From NCBI GenBank assembly GCA_905221605.1, contig CAJNDS010001702.1, forward strand, positions 483,934-547,933: 64,000 nt of DNA. The letters are read 5' to 3'. The stretch comes from Symbiodinium natans. Taxonomy: Eukaryota; Sar; Dinophyceae; Suessiales; Symbiodiniaceae. Made by a program: the position numbers and the translations under genes. The notes below the pieces were generated by a model that saw only the letters and a list, made by a program, of their open reading frames with translations, did no database searches and was not told where the DNA came from. Below, piece after piece: positions 29,355 through 43,066 of this stretch (position 1 is the stretch's first letter; every line of letters begins with the position of its first letter).

Positions 29355-30153
29355 GTAAACCGTCAAACCTCTGAGCTCTACACAGCTCAATTGAAAGCCC
29401 TTGAAACCCTCAAGACAACCATATACCCCACCTCCATAGAACCTAGGACTTTCTGCAGGGATTATGTGAACTCAGGGGCTGGAGGGTCAGGTCTTTCAGT
29501 TGATCTCCAAGCCCTAAACCCTTACATAGGTCCTGTAAGGTAACCTTGCGCAACCCTAAACCCTATTCCCTAAATAGAACTCTCAAGGGAACCCTTGAAG
29601 GATCTCTTTAAGGGATCCCTTAACGGATGCGTTTAGGGGTCCTTAAGGTGCCCTATGCATCCCGGAGTCACCCGCGAGGTTCTGGGAGATCGGAATCCGG
29701 TAGCCTCAGCATTTTGAGGTTCAGAAACCGCCAACGGAACCAGAAATGCTCCTAAACTTAATATATTCTAACCCCTAAACCCTAGATCCCTTACCTAGCA
29801 TCTTCCAAACCCCAAACTCTAAAAGAGCATGTCGTGATTTAAGGTACATTGCTGAGTCCAGGAGTCAGGAGCTCTGTTGGAAGCTTAGGGGTTCCCTCAA
29901 GGGTCCAAGTACCTAGTAATCATACAATCTCCCAAATCCCTAGGGTCCATGTACCCATATAGCATATACTTTGGGCTCAATGTACCTATATAGGGAGCAC
30001 TTTTAAGGCCAATGTATATACTATATGAGTACATGGACCCTTAGGGAATATTAAGCTGCATAACTACTATCCTAAACCCAAGTACCTGATTATTGGGTCC
30101 TATGGACCCTTGGTTCAAGGCACTGGCTCTTCTTTACTCTACTTATATAACGA

Positions 30154-30253
30154 TCATGGGACTTAGTAACTAGGTTGATAAAGAAGGTATTTAATCTATT
30201 GAAAAAGCTATTTAATTAGAAATTTGGGTATAGGGGCTTACTAAGTCCCAAGA
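30154..30253. repeat. Foldback element
   Basis: TGGGACTTAGTAACTAG near 30156 and CTTACTAAGTCCCAAGA at 30237-30253 form inverted arms. A related single arm (GATCATGGGACTTAGTAACTAGG) is at 26685 in the host-gene intron. Confidence 0.5.
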
Positions 30254-30448
30254 CCCTTTGTAATTAAGTATCCTAAACTCCCCCTCGTCGCAAACTGAGA
30301 CTCCCGACCCTACGGCGATGGCCTCTTCCAAAACCTCCTGGAAGATTGGAGACTCGCTTGCTTGTTTGGGCTACAGTAGGGCTTATGGTGACAAAGTGTT
30401 AAGAACTGTTAGGGTCAGGGCTGAGGCTCGGGATTTAGGGTTTGGAGA

Positions 30449-30640
30449 TTAGGGTGTGGGGGTGGAGGGGCTGCAGATTCTGTCAGTTACGGTCAGGATC
30501 AACCGTGGGGGCTTCCTTAAAGTCATTGAATTCGGATAGGCTTTCACAATATCCTGGCGCCTATGGCCCTGAGACAACATGAAGATCGTATTATCAGGAC
30601 CTTGCAAGCCCTTGCAAATTCCCAAAGCACGAGCCTTCAA
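30449..30640 (-). CDS. Exon-like segment, unknown protein
   Basis: Minus-strand open stretch after GTTGAAG with natural composition (ARALGICKGLQGPDNTIFML, GHRRQDIVKAYPNSMT). The splice donor is unclear, and the family is not recognised. Confidence 0.25.
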   Translation of the reverse strand: MKARALGICKGLQGPDNTIFMLSQGHRRQDIVKAYPNSMTLRKPPRLILTVTDRICSPSTPTP

Positions 30641-31019
30641 CGACTCCGAAGCCTAAACCGCTTGAACCCGTAAACTGTAATTAAAGCCATAAAGCCCTAA
30701 AATAACCTTGAATCCTAAACCCCTGACTAAACCCTACACCCTAAATGTCACTAAACCTTAAAACCTAATTACACTCTAAACCCCACACCCTAAACCCCAA
30801 ACCGACCCTAAACCCTAAACCCCAAAGCCTAAGCCCTACAAAACTCTAAGCCCTACACTCTAAACCCCAAGCCATAAACACTAAGCCATAAACCCCAAAA
30901 CCCCAAGGCGCCTCCACATCTTCTTCTTCTTCGAGAGGGCGGCCGCCAGACGAGTTCGACAGGCCTCGGCTCAAGATTCACTTAAGGGGTTCCCGGAAGG
31001 GCTTCGGTTTTGGGCTCTT

Positions 31020-31800
31020 TGTTTTAGGGTTTAGGGTTTAGGGTTTATAGGGTTTAGGGGTTAGGGTTTAGGGTTTGGGTTTAGGGGTTTAGGGGTTTAG
31101 GGGTTTAGGGGTTTAGGGGTTTAGGGTTTAGGGTTTCGGGCTTAAGGTTTAGGGTTGGGTTTTTGTGTTGCGGGTTCCTTTACGGGTTCCCTGAAGGGTT
31201 TAGGGTTTAGGGTTCCTCGGCTCAACGTTCACATAAGGGAAAAAGCGGATCTTAAGCAAGCGGCCCGCTCTGTCTTACTATAGTGCGCAATAGAACTGGC
31301 GGAGAATTCAGAATGGCGTTGCGCTATGACTGCTGCAATACCTACATGAAAACCGTTGAACCTCAACCGCACGTTGGCCCTGATGAGGCAGTACAAGCTA
31401 TTAACTTGCCTGTCTTGCTCTGACTGCAGTTCATCTGATCATCTGTTCGTGAACAAACACAACCCTCCCAGAGGCCCGCCTTCAGCAAGGCTTATTGCAA
31501 GTGCATGGAAGCTCGCGCCCGCCGAAGGCTCTAAGACTCTCTCTAAGGACAGCTCGACAATGACCGACAGAAAAAACCCCCAAGGCATGCATAGGAACGG
31601 GGCCAACGACGACCGAACCATGTGAGGCGATGGAACCGTATCGACGCAAGCCGCGCTTGTGCCACGCAACCACAAGCCCAGAGAGCTCACTCCAAGCACG
31701 AGCATCTGAACCCTAAACCCTAAACCCTAAACCTTAAACCCTAAACCCTAAACCCTAAACCCTAAACCCTAAACCCTAAACCCTAAACCCATTGCAAAAT
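31020..31800. repeat. Interstitial TTTAGGG (31020-31165) and CCCTAAA (31706-31792) arrays in opposite orientation
   Basis: Two telomere-like arrays facing opposite ways around about 500 bp of unique sequence, in which no reliable gene was recognised. Confidence 0.8.
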
Positions 31801-32739
31801 GCGGCCAGCAGCGACTGCATCAGAACAGGGGATGCCACGCCCCACAAGCTGCTTGTCAGCGACGCGTGCAGGGGTTAAGAGGCCCGGACTTAGGCGGCTC
31901 TTTGACAACGAAGCAGCACATTGCGCCTGGACTTTCGACAAAGGGCGGGAAAAACGAGCTCCAGATCCAAGCCGCGTCACCGTTTCGGGTTTTTTTGGGT
32001 TTTGAGATGCATTTTAGGGCCTAAGATAGTATTTCAGGTTCTTTGATGCCAAAGGAAATAAACCCCTAAACCCTAAACCCCAAACCCTAAAGCCTATAAA
32101 CCCCTAAACATGTGTAAAGAATAGCAACACAAACAATGGGGCCCTGAATCGAGAGAGAACTCCCTCGCCACCATCCTTGCGGATTGCCACATATTTAGTC
32201 CTTGCGGATTGCCACATATTTAGGGTTTGGGGTTTAGGGTTCAGGGTTCAGGGTTCAGGGTTCAGGGTTTAGGGTTTAGGGTTACTAAACATCAGGTATT
32301 CTATCTATACCCTAAAACAGGCACCCCCAATTTCTGGAACCTCCAGGTACGGGGTGCCCCTCGCAGAACCTCAAAGCAAGACTCATCGCACCAGGGCGGT
32401 CTGAAGCATTACAGCTCCAAAGCCCACAGGAGTACCTAAGCCTAAATCCTAAACTCTAAACCCTAAACACCCTAAACCCTCCGCTGCAGGGACCTTTAAA
32501 AAAATGAGCCCAAAACCCGCAGCCTGGCAGCGGAGAAGCTAATCACAAAAGAGGTAAACATGGATGCGTACATTTTTGTACGCACAGATGCATCTTGCAC
32601 CTGTGCATGCTTGAATACAAATATCCGCCGACCCCTCTGGGCGCCGGTGCATGTATCTTTGCTGTGCATCACCCTTAGATTGAATACGTACGTACTTCCA
32701 GGGTCCCGGGGAAGTGGGTCCCCTTCTCGTCCCCCCCCT

Positions 32740-33185
32740 GAAGCCGAAATTCGAAGCCGAAATTTGAAGCCGAAATTCGGCGCGTGCTTCCTGAAGTCGA
32801 AAATCGACTGAAGTCGAAATTCGAAGCCGAAATTCCGGTTTGTCAGCGGCTGAAGCCTATAATGTTCTTGAAGCCTAAATTCGGCGCTGAAGTCGAAATT
32901 CGGCCCTCCGAGGACTGAAGCCTAAAATGTCCCTGAAGCCTAAATTCGGCGCCCAAATTCGAACCACGCAAGAACCCTGCAAAATGCACGTATCCCTCCC
33001 CTCACCCGGCTGTCTGAAGCCTAAAATGGCCCTGAAGCCTAAATTCGGCGCTGAAGCCGAAATTCGGTTCTCCGAGGGCTGAAGCCTAAAATGGCCCTGA
33101 AGCCTAAATTCGGCGCTGACGCCGAAATTCGGTCCTTCGAGGACTGAAGCCTAAAGTGGCTATGAAGCCGAAATTCGGCGCTGAA
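32740..33185. repeat. Degenerate tandem repeat of TGAAGCC(G/T)AAATTCGG units
   Basis: Alternating units TGAAGCCGAAATTCGG and TGAAGCCTAAAATG/GCCC combine into a higher unit of about 65-70 bp. Open frames here are artefacts of the repeat. Confidence 0.7.
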
Positions 33186-33415
33186 GGTGTCGTGATCGCA
33201 CGAACGACAACCCTCTACGTGTTTTGGCGTTGTCGAAACGCGAAAACGATGACCCTCTGCGTTTTCCCGGCGTGTCGCGATCGCACGAACGACAACCCTC
33301 TGCGTGTTTTGGCGCTGTCGAAATGCAAAAACGATGACCCTCTGCGTGTTCTTGGCGTGTCGTGATCGCGCGAACGACAACCCTCTGCGTGTGTTGGCGT
33401 TGTCGAAAAGGGATT
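33186..33415. repeat. About 60-bp tandem satellite, variant of module B
   Basis: Four units containing CGACAACCCTCTGCGTGT...GGCGTTGTCGAAA. The CAACCCTCTGCG core and spacing match the satellites at 38770 and 50715. Nothing further recognisable in 33420-34100. Confidence 0.7.
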
Positions 33416-34109
33416 TCCTGAAACTTCTTCGTTGTCGTCCGTGCTCGTCTTTGACGCAAGGATGGACGTCGTCGTGGTTGGACATCGTCATAGACGTCGC
33501 GTTGGATGTCGTGATGGATGATGAACATTTCTTAAAATATGTTAAAATAGTTTTCTTAAAATACTGTGAGGCCTTAATCACGACTCCAAAATGCTTTCGG
33601 GACAACCGTTCTCTAGCTTTTTTGCGACGGATCCAAGTCATGTCTCCGTAGAGCTCCGTGCCGTCCCAAACCTTCCCCCACATACTGGTTTGGGGAAGAA
33701 GGTTGGCCACGGTGCGGCACCGCACCGTACGAAACCTGAACCCAATCCCCCCCCTATAACCGTACAGTAAAATTGCCTCTGATCATACCTTAACACCAAC
33801 ACTGTCTCCACCAACCCCAACCACACCATCGCGACGAAGCACCAGACACAAAGCGAGCCAGGATCCTGCACGCATCTAAGTTGACGGCATCCTCTCCCAC
33901 GGCTTCTCAAGATCTGCTCTGTAACTGTCCCTGTGTGTTCGTTTTCTCATGCCCGCACCACTGCCAGGTAACAAACTCGGAGCATTCTAAGACTAACCAT
34001 TTTTTACACAGTCCTCTGCGGCCAACTATTGGCGGCAAATTATTGGTGGCAACTGATTATGTGGCTTAGACACGTGGGGCATCTGTAAAAAGGTAATTGA
34101 ATTGGACAT

Positions 34110-34690
34110 AGCTACGAGACATGGATGCTCTGGCCATTCGCACGCACTGGTAACACGGACGTTATGCACGCACTGGTAACACGGACGTTATCATCGCACG
34201 GACATGGATGCTCTGGCCATTCGCACGCACTGGTAACACGGACAGTATCATCGTGCATACATGGATGCTCTGTGGCCATTCGCACGCACTGGCAACACGG
34301 ACGTTATCATCGCGCGGACATGGACGCTCTGTGGCCATTCGCACGCGCTGGCAACACGGACGATATCATCGCGCGGACATGGGTGCTCTGGCCATTCGCG
34401 CGCGCTGGTAACACGGACGTTGTCATCGTGCAGACATGGATGCTCTGTGGCCATTCGCACGCACTGGCAACACGGACGTTATCATCGCCAGCGCGCGGAC
34501 ATGGATGCTCTGGCCATTCGCACGCACTGGTAACACGGACGTTATCATCGCGCGGACGCACGCACTGGTAACACGGACGTTATCATCGCGCGGACACGGG
34601 TGCTCTGGCCATTCGCACGTGCTGGTAACACGGACGCTATCATCGCGCAGACATGGATGCTCTGGCCATTCGCACGCGGACGTTATCGTC
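34110..34690. repeat. About 57-60-bp tandem array, roughly ten copies
   Basis: Unit: GACATGGATGCTCTGGCCATT followed by CGCACGCACTGGTAACACGG and ACGTTATCATCGCGCG. Copies vary by short insertions and deletions. Long frames on both strands are repeat artefacts. Confidence 0.85.
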
Positions 34691-35229
34691 GCACAGAGCG
34701 CGGAAGTTGCCGTGGTGGTACCCTGGCGCGTCCAGGAAGAAGGACTTGGCAGGTACAACCAACACCACCCGGAACGTTGCCCGGGCGCTTGAGGCACGCG
34801 GAGCCAAAAAGGAAGGCGATACAGGAGCTTCGGTCCTAGATTTACGACTCTGCCATCTCAGCGCCGATTGGCTGATGAAGCGCGAGCTGAGCATCTCGCT
34901 TGAACTCCTAAGTGGGGTCTGAGGGTTCAGGGTGTGGGGTGTAGGGTTTGGGGTTTAGCGTTCAAGGTTGAGGGCTTGGGGCATAGGCTTGCCTAGCAGT
35001 CCTTGCTCGGTAACCTCGCAGCCCCAAGCCCAAACCAACCAACAAAAGTGGAGCAGCTAAACCCTAACTCCCAGCGGACTCCCGACTCCCGAGGCTCAAG
35101 GAGTTCAGGAGGCCCAAGAAGATGGAGAAGTCGGTTCCTTGCAGGGGGGGGGGGGGGGGGGGGGCAGTGGGAAGGTCTGCGGGGTGGAGCAGGGAGAGTC
35201 TTTAGGGGGGTTAGAGGGTCGACAATGCC

Positions 35230-36520
35230 AAGGAAGCATGCCGCCGCAAATGATCTGGGTAATCTAAATGGCAAGTCAGCACACGAGGAGTGACGTCCAA
35301 TTTACTCAGGCCACCATGTCCAAATGCAAATGCTGCGAAGAACAAGCCGCCTCACGAGTGTCTACTCGACATACGTACTTCGTTCTCTGCGGAAGCCCAC
35401 GGAGCTTGAGCCTGAGGAAAAACGTGGAGATGCACATGACGTCGTTGCCTTGAAGCAAAGGTGCCGGACTGCGCAAAAAAAAACAAACTCAGAAGCGCAG
35501 CAGCAAGTCCTGAGCGCAGAGTTCTTGAATGGGTGACTGGCCAGGTTTGTCCCATTCCGCGTTTTAGTCTTTGTGGGTACGGGTTTCCAAACTGGCAGTA
35601 CGTGGAGCTGCCTGCGCACAGCTCAGAACCAAGTAACGCAACAGCTAAATTAATTTCACTGAGCATCTGCCTCATCAGCACGCGCTTGATTCTCTTTTGG
35701 AACCATGTAACTTCACGATGCACTGGGGCATCAAGATTTCAGCGCCAATGACAAACTGTTCTTGCAGGTGTGCTTGCGAGGGGTGGCTGGCAAAAACACG
35801 AAGCCATTCCGCGAGACTGATGTCAGCATTTGGCCTTCACTGAATTACATCGTGTCGAGCACGGTGTCGCGCGCGAGAAATCGCATGCGTCAGGTTGGCT
35901 TCTGCTCGGCGAAGCTCACCGGAGCTACGCAACGGTAAATCGTGAACGGTAACCGTGAAAGGATCAGCAGGCGGGTAATCTCCGAGGAAAGCCCGCTCTC
36001 TGGACGCCAGAAATGCAGCGGAGCTGCCCTGGACTGCTGGAGACGCCGACTCTGCGGCGCGCGGCGCCGCCATGTGGGTTTATATGAGTAGTACTCAAAA
36101 CACCTGAAACCAATCACCGCGGTCCCTGTGGGAGCCACCATGCCTCAGGGCGTCATGTGTCTCGTCATTTCACTAGTACAGTCATGCTGAGATCGTGACG
36201 AAACACACTGTCCGCTTCCGGGACTGCACAAAGGAATTCCGAAACCAAGCAGGTGAGTTTTTACATAATGCATGGTTGATGCTCAAAAACAGAACAAACT
36301 CGCTCTTTTTTCAACGGAAGCAGAAACCTCCTCTGTCAAGAACGCGCAAGAGCTTCCCAGGAGCATTGCTCCAAAACGGGCAGGCTATGAGGTGCAAAAG
36401 TTCGCAAAGTTCGCATTGGTTGAGAACATACGATACGTTCTTAATGTCATGGGATCAAAATTCAGGGTGGGTGGGTCGGTACTCGCAACCGAAGTAGGGA
36501 GCCTGACTGACTAGTGAATG
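35230..36520. other. Region with several unlinked exon-like stretches
   Basis: Natural-looking frames occur on plus (about 35393-35535 KPTELEPEEKRGDAHDVVA; about 35719-35938 GVAGKNTKPFRETDVSIWP; 36272-36514 AQKQNKLALFSTEAETSS) and on minus (36073-35837 MAAPRAAESASPAVQGSS). The 35719 plus and 36073 minus frames overlap, so at least one is false. No consistent splice model emerges; the region may be a decayed gene. Confidence 0.25.
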
Positions 36521-36639
36521 CTTGTTCTCTCCTCTTGTGGTTTGACATGAAACTGGCCGAATTGAGATGTCGTAGACGCTCCAATAAACAAAGCAATTCT
36601 GCACAGTAGAGCCCCAAGACTCTGATGGGTTTGCTGGGG

Positions 36640-38225
36640 CCTCGACATATGGGTTTGCTGGGGCCTCGACATATAAGTCTATGATGTTTCGGATCTTTGT
36701 TTGACCTTTGTTTTTGTGGCTTTGCTGAACCTACTCTGACAAGTTTTGAATCCCTACACCATGTGTATCAAACTTGATTTTGGTGTCTGTTTTTGTGTGT
36801 TCTTGTTTGTGTTTGTTTTTGCTCAGTGCTTTGTATGATTTTTTGTATGTATGAATTAACATTTTTGTTCTTTCTGCAAAAGAAAAACCCAACAAATCCC
36901 TACCCCATGTGTGTCAAACTTGATCTTGGCGTTTGCTTTGTGTTGTTTCTTGTTTTTGCTTGTTCTTGCTCAACGTCTTGTGTGATTTTGAAGATATATC
37001 AATATTTGCTACTGTGTAATACCAATTAAAACCAAAAAATCCCTACACCACATGTGTCAAACTTGATTTTGACGTTGATTTTGTTGTTATATGTTTGTTT
37101 TATGGTTTTTCCTGTTGGCGTACGGGGAAATTATAAGTCTATGATGTTTCTGATCTTTGTTTGATCCTTGTTTTTGTGGCTTTATTGAACCTCCTCTGAC
37201 AAGCTTTGGATCCCTACACCATATGTGTCAAACTTGATTTTGCTGTCTGTTTTGATGTGTTCTTGTTTGTGTTTGTTTTTGCTCAGTGTTTTGTATGATT
37301 TTTGTTGTATGTATGCATGTTTGTCTTGAAAACCCAACAAATCACTACTCCATGTGTGTCAAACTTGATTTTGCTGTTTGTTTTGTGGTTTGTTTTAGTG
37401 TTTGCTGGTTCTTGCTATTTGCTACTGTTGAATACCAATTAAAACCCAAATCATCCCTACACCACATGTGTCAAACTTGATGTTGACTTCTTTTTTGTCG
37501 AATATTTGTGGTTTATAGTTTTTCTGTTGGCTCAGGGGGTTTAAGGTTTCAGAACATATGCCGACCCGAAACGCCCCAGAGACCGCCCGGAACAGGCGCA
37601 CTGGTAGCGTTTGGGCCGACGTTCCTGTGAAGGCCATGAGTGTAAGGGCTTCAGGGAGTTTAATTTTACAGAAATACCGACCCGAAACGCCCCAGAGACC
37701 GCCCGGAACAGGCGCACTGGTAGCGTGTGGGCCGACGTTCCTGTTAAACCTGAAAAAACCCTAGCCGCTAAACCCCAAAAACCCCTAAACACTCTAAACT
37801 CCTATTTTAAACCCAACCCTAAACCTAAATCTAAACCGCGCCAATTACAACCCCAAAAATCCCTACACCACATGCGTCAAACTTGATTTTGACGTCTATG
37901 TTGTTACTCTATTTCTGTTTTATGCTTTTTCTGTTGGCGTAGGGGGTATTTATAAGTCTATGATGCTTCTGATCTTTGTTTGATCTTTGTTTTTGTGGCT
38001 TTATTGAACCTACTCTGACAAGTTTTGAATCCCTACACCATATGTGTCAAACTTGATTTTGCTGTCTGTTTTGATGTGTTCTTGTTTGTGTTTGTTTTTG
38101 CTCAGTGTTTGCATGATTTGTTGTATGTATGAACACTTTTGCTCTTTTTGCAAATGAAAACCCAACAAATCCCTACCGCACGTGTGTCAAACTTGATTTT
38201 GCTGTTTGTTTTGTCTTTATTGCTA
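36640..38225. repeat. AT-rich higher-order satellite, first block
   Basis: Repeated TCCCTACACCACATGTGTCA AACTTGATTTT sentences spaced 100-250 bp, interleaved with GATCTTTGTTTGATCTTTG and TTGTTTTTGCTCAG text. A GC-rich insert occurs twice (CCGACCCGAAACGCCCCAGA onward; 37560 and 37678). The same unit recurs at 52720-54075 and 54895-56860. Confidence 0.85.
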
Positions 38226-38227
38226 TT

Positions 38228-39580
38228 GTTCCCGAAAGCATCGCGAAGGGTTCTTCCGTGCGGAGCCCCCTGACACAACAACATAGACTGAAGTGCATAG
38301 AGTGAAGTGCATAGAGTGAAGTGCATAGAGTGAAGTGCATAGAGTGAAGTGCATAGAGTGAAGTGCATAGAGTGAAGTGCGAAGTGCATAGAGTGAAGTG
38401 CATAGAGCGAAGTGCATAGAGTGAAGCGCATAGAGCAAAGTGCATAGAGTGAAGTGCATAGAGGCAAGTGCACAGAGTGAAGTGCACAGAGTGAAGCGCA
38501 TAGAGTGAAGTGCATAGAGTGAAGTGCATAGAGTGTGCATAGAGTGAAGTGCATAGAGTGAAGTGCATAGAGTGAAGTGCATAGAGTGAAGTGCATAGAG
38601 TGAAGTGCATAGAGTGAAGTGCATAGAGTGAATTGCATAGAGTTTAGTATACAAGTGAATACAAACTTCAAGATTTACGTAGAATTTACTAGACCTTCGT
38701 ACCCAGTCCTAGATTTCTAAATTAAAATTACTCTTTCTAAGGCGGCGGGCTGGGTTGACATTGCCAATCGGGATTGCAACCCTCTGCGGGTTTCGGCGTG
38801 GTCGCGGTGCTAAAACCGTCGTTTTTTTACGTTTCTTTGTGTCCGCGGACAACCCTCTGCGGGTTTCGGCGTGGTCGCGGCGCTAAAACCGTCGGTTTTT
38901 TACGTTTCTTTGTGTCCGCGGACAACCCTCTGCGGGTTTCGGCGTGGTCGCGGCGCTAAAACCGTCGTTTTTTTGCGTTTTTGTCGGTGCGCGGACAACC
39001 CTCTGCGGGTTTCGGCGTGGTCGCGGTGCTAAAACCGTCGTTTTTTTGCATTTTTGTCGGTGCGCGGACAACCCTCTGCGGCTAATCGCCGGGTCGCGGT
39101 GCTAAAACCATCGTTTTTTTGCATTTTTTTCGTGCGCGCGTCAACCCTCTGCGGGTTTCCGCGTTGGCGCGGTGCCAAAACCATCGTGTTTTTGCGTTTT
39201 TTGACATACAAACGTAACCCCTCCGCGGGTGTCGGCGTTGGCGCGGTGCCAAAACCGTCGTGTTTTTGCGTTTCCTGACATACAAACGTAACCCCTCTGC
39301 GGGTTTTCGCGTGGTCGCGGTGCCAAAACCGTCGTGTTTTTGCGTTTTTTGTTTTTCGACTCTTGTAGTACAGACATAGCACGCCGGGGACTTCCGTGGC
39401 TGCAAAGTCGACTTTTTGTAGTACAAACGTAGTACGCCGCGGACACCCGGAGCTTCCGTGACCGCAAATAGCATGGTAACGGACAACTGGGCGCTTGAAA
39501 ACACCGCAAATAGCATGGAAGCGGAATTCCGGACATGCGAAAACCTCGCAAATAGCATGGAAGCGGAATTCCGGACATGC
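38228..39580. repeat. Composite satellite block, modules A-B-C-D (copy 1)
   Basis: Module A, 38290-38640: (GAAGTGCATAGAGT)n. Module B, 38770-39350: units of about 60 bp with CCCTCTGCGGGTTTCGGCGT. Module C, 39360-39475: GTAGTACAAACGTAGTACGC units. Module D, 39465-39570: AAATAGCATGGAAGCGGAAT units. The start TCCCGAAAGCATCGCGAAGG is shared with the second copy at 50166. From 39580 to 40800 I see AT-rich unique sequence with AAGTAGGCTAAGTAGG motifs and no gene. Confidence 0.85.
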
Positions 39581-41099
39581 TTGTCGACTGTTTGTACTTG
39601 GAGGAACGCCCTGGTTATAAGTTACTTAAGGCGTTTTTGCCATTTACTAGTTGGAGTTATAAGTTGTGCAACTGCAGTTATATGTTGGCCAAGTTAGTCG
39701 TTATGTTGTGCAAGTGTCGGTTATGTATTTCTGCAACATGTAATGTTGTTATATGTTGCTGGCATCTGTTTTTCTGTGTGTCTAAGTAATTAGAGAGTTT
39801 AGTATCAATTTATTTCGACATACAAGTGTGGTTAAGCTAAGTGGACAAGTGAGTTAAAGAGGTTATCTTGCAAGTGCCACAACCCAGTTGTCCTACTTAC
39901 GCTAAGTCTGTCAAGTGCATGTATAAGTGGCTGGCTAAGTCAGTTACCGGCGTGTTTTTCCAAGCATGCTAAGTCCAGCAGCGTCCTACTTAGCTAAGTA
40001 GGCTAAGTAGGACGGCCCGATCACATGTCAGCTATAGGACATCACGAAAATCACACTGAGATTCTTGTTCTTTTCTTTCCTGGGGATGTTTCCGCGCTTG
40101 TGTTTCGATGTGCGTTGCTGCACACATGTTGATTTCAATATTCTGTGTTGAAAGAACATTTTTGAAAGAAGTTTATACCCGAAGGGGATCTTTCAGTGTA
40201 CCTGTGCGGCTGTAAACATGACTACAGCCATCGAACGACGAAGACGAGGACGACTTTTGCAGGTTTTCTTTGCCCACGTGTTCCTTCAGAAGACGATAAG
40301 GGCGCTGAAACCGACGAAGTCTTGAGTGACGCGAACCTGCGGATTTGAAAGACAAAAAACAATTGTGCGCAAAGCCTCGGATTCCTTAAATCCAAGCGAG
40401 TGCCCGTCGGTGTGAGTCCCTGTCGCATGCATCGCTCTTCCCACAGACTTAACGTTGAACTATTGTTCGTCGCGCTCGCTCTTATATATTATAGGGCTAT
40501 AGGTCTAGGTGCTGCATGGGTGCTCTCTTTTCAAACGCACACACCTGTATAAAACGATGGGAACACATCAAAACTTGAATTTGCCCAAAGCGACACCTGC
40601 AGAGAGCAAACGCGGAGAACCAACTCACGCTGAAGCCCTGTAACCTTGCAACACGTGAAAAGCAACACCCCTCATGAGTGGGTTTTGGCAGTCGCTCCTA
40701 TGTTTAGATTTACAAATATGTGTATGCAAACCCTGCGCTCTCCCCCCGTGCACTCCCAACGAAAAGTATATATAGTATAGCCTCTAGGAACCCCCCCCCC
40801 CCCCCTCGCTCTTCGCTCATGTGAACGGACTTCTTTTCGCGGGCGCCCTGGAACCCGTTGCAGGCGCGGGACAAGGGGCGGGGCGCCTGGGCTCTGCAGG
40901 CGTATATATAGAGGGCTGTCTAACTTCGGGCATGGAGATGTTCGGGTATATATCTATATATAGGGGAGTACATTCCATTTGTTTTTTAGGAGTTGGAGCT
41001 ACGGTTCAGAACGATTGGTTGCTTTTTAGGGGTTGGGTTTTTCTCTGGTTGTTTTTTTGGATTCCTTGGGGGATTGGGGAGAGGGGGAGGGTGGTTGTT

Positions 41100-42290
41100 T
41101 TAGGGGGGTTGGGGTTCTGCCACCCAACGCCTAAACCCTAAACCCCTAAACCCTCTAAACCCTCTAAACCCTCTAAACCCTCCAAACCCTCTAAACCCTC
41201 TAAACCCTCTAAACCTTCTAAACCCTAAACCTTAATTTAAAGCCAGCGCTGCAGAAGTGCTGCTAAACCCTATAGACACTAACCCTTAACCTAAATTCAA
41301 AGCCAGCCCTGCAGAAGTGCTGCTAAACCCTATTATAAGCCCCTATATAACCCCTATCCCCCAAACCCTAAACCCTAAACCCTATATACCCTAAATCCCT
41401 AAAACCCTAAACCCCAAACCCTAGACCCTAAACCCTCCTGCTAAACCCGAAATCCTAACCCTAACCTTGATTTAAGGCCAGCGCTGCAGAAGTGCTGCGA
41501 AACCCTAAACCCCGAAACCCCAAACCCTAAACCCTATAGCAGGGAGAAGGGTGTTTGGAGTCCAGCCTTCCTGCAGGCCTTCTTTCTACACGGGTCGGAG
41601 TTGCGGGCGTTCAGAGTGCATGCATGGTTGATGCTTCTGAGGATGGAGTGCACGTCTGCATGTGTTGACACAGATGCCCACATACGCCCATGACGCCTCT
41701 CCGGCTCAGGCCCTCGCAGGCCCGGGCCCACACGCGCGTCGGGACCCCCATCTTTCTTATGTAGCGCTTGGGAGGTGTTGGGTTTCAAGTTGAGGTGCAG
41801 TCATCCTGCTTGGAAGCATGTTCTGACTTCGTGCATATTTGGAAGCATGTTCCGACTTCGTGCATATATGGTTCCGTGTCCCGTGTCGGTACCCTCCCCC
41901 CCCATGGTATCCCCACCCCACCCCCCCCCACCCCTAAACCCTAAACCCTAAACCCTAAACCCCTAAACCCTAAACCCCTAAACCCTAAACCCTAGACCCT
42001 CAACCAAAACCCCAACCACACCCACCCCACAGGGGGGCCCAAACCACAGGGGGACGCGGCGCGGACCCTAAACCCTGAACCCTGAACCCTGAACCCTAAA
42101 CCCTAAACCCTAAACCCTAAACCCTAAACCCTAAACCCTAAACCCTAAACCCTAAACCCTAAACCCTAAACCCTAAACCCTAAACCCTAAACCCTAAACC
42201 CTAACCCTAAACCCTAAACCCTCAACCCTCAACCCAAACCCCAACCACACCACCCCACAGGGGGGCCCAAACCACAGGGGGGGGGAAAGA
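41100..42290. repeat. CCCTAAA-type arrays and short dispersed repeats
   Basis: CCCTCTAAA and CCCTAAA arrays (41135-41235, 41930-41995, 42063-42235), three copies of GCCAGCGCTGCAGAAGTGCTGC (about 41243, 41301, 41478) and two copies of CACAGGGGGGCCCAAACCAC (about 42031 and 42257). An inverted copy of the latter lies at about 44506-44530. Confidence 0.8.
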
Positions 42291-42657
42291 ATTTGGGGGG
42301 CCATGGGGGGGGGGGGGCAGCGACGCTGCACCATACATAAGGTCGTTGGCTTCTTTTGCGGCCTCGTTGGCGAGCCTTGCTGCAGGCCTTGTCTGGGGCT
42401 TGGGTTTCGAGAGTGTTGGAGGCCCATAAAAGGTTTTTCGAGCTTTGGGTTTACGTCAGTCTTTTATTCGTGATGCAGGAATGCTCAAAAACCCACTTTT
42501 TCTCTGCAAAAAAGTGGATTTTGAGCATTTCCGAGGGTTTCGGGCTCGGAGAAGATCAACCGCTTTCAGGTGTCCCGGAATGCTGAAAATTCACTTTTTC
42601 ATTCAAAAAAGGTTGATTTTCAGGCTTTCCAGGATGATTATGGTGTATACAGGGTCC

Positions 42658-42670
42658 TTATCTACTACTA

Positions 42671-42768
<98 letters not shown>

Positions 42769-42803
42769 TACTCTACTCTACTCTACTCTACTCTACTACT
42801 ACT

Positions 42804-42896
<93 letters not shown>
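42658..42896. repeat. Long (TAC)n microsatellite
   Basis: About 240 bp of ACT/CTA triplets with a short (ACTCT)n interruption near 42769-42812. Confidence 0.95.
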
Positions 42897-43066
42897 TATT
42901 TGTGCTCGCCGGCAGACAAGGAAGCCAAGCCAGAGCTGCCGCTTGCTTGGTCCCCCCCTTTTCTTTGTCTCCCTCCCCCCCCCGTGGTCGGGCTCCTTGC
43001 CCGTGCTTCTCCCCCTTTATTGCAATTGGACGTTATTAACTTCAGGGCAAACCCGCCCCGCATGGT

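Noticed and set aside
33186-34690. CRISPR-like regular repeats
   Set aside because: Repeats are head-to-tail with no unique spacers, the units vary in length and the host is eukaryotic; ordinary tandem satellites.
38102-38671. Frames of LHSMHFTLCTS repeats (also 49942-50619)
   Set aside because: All three minus frames are open because the 14-15-bp repeat has no stops; no gene signals.
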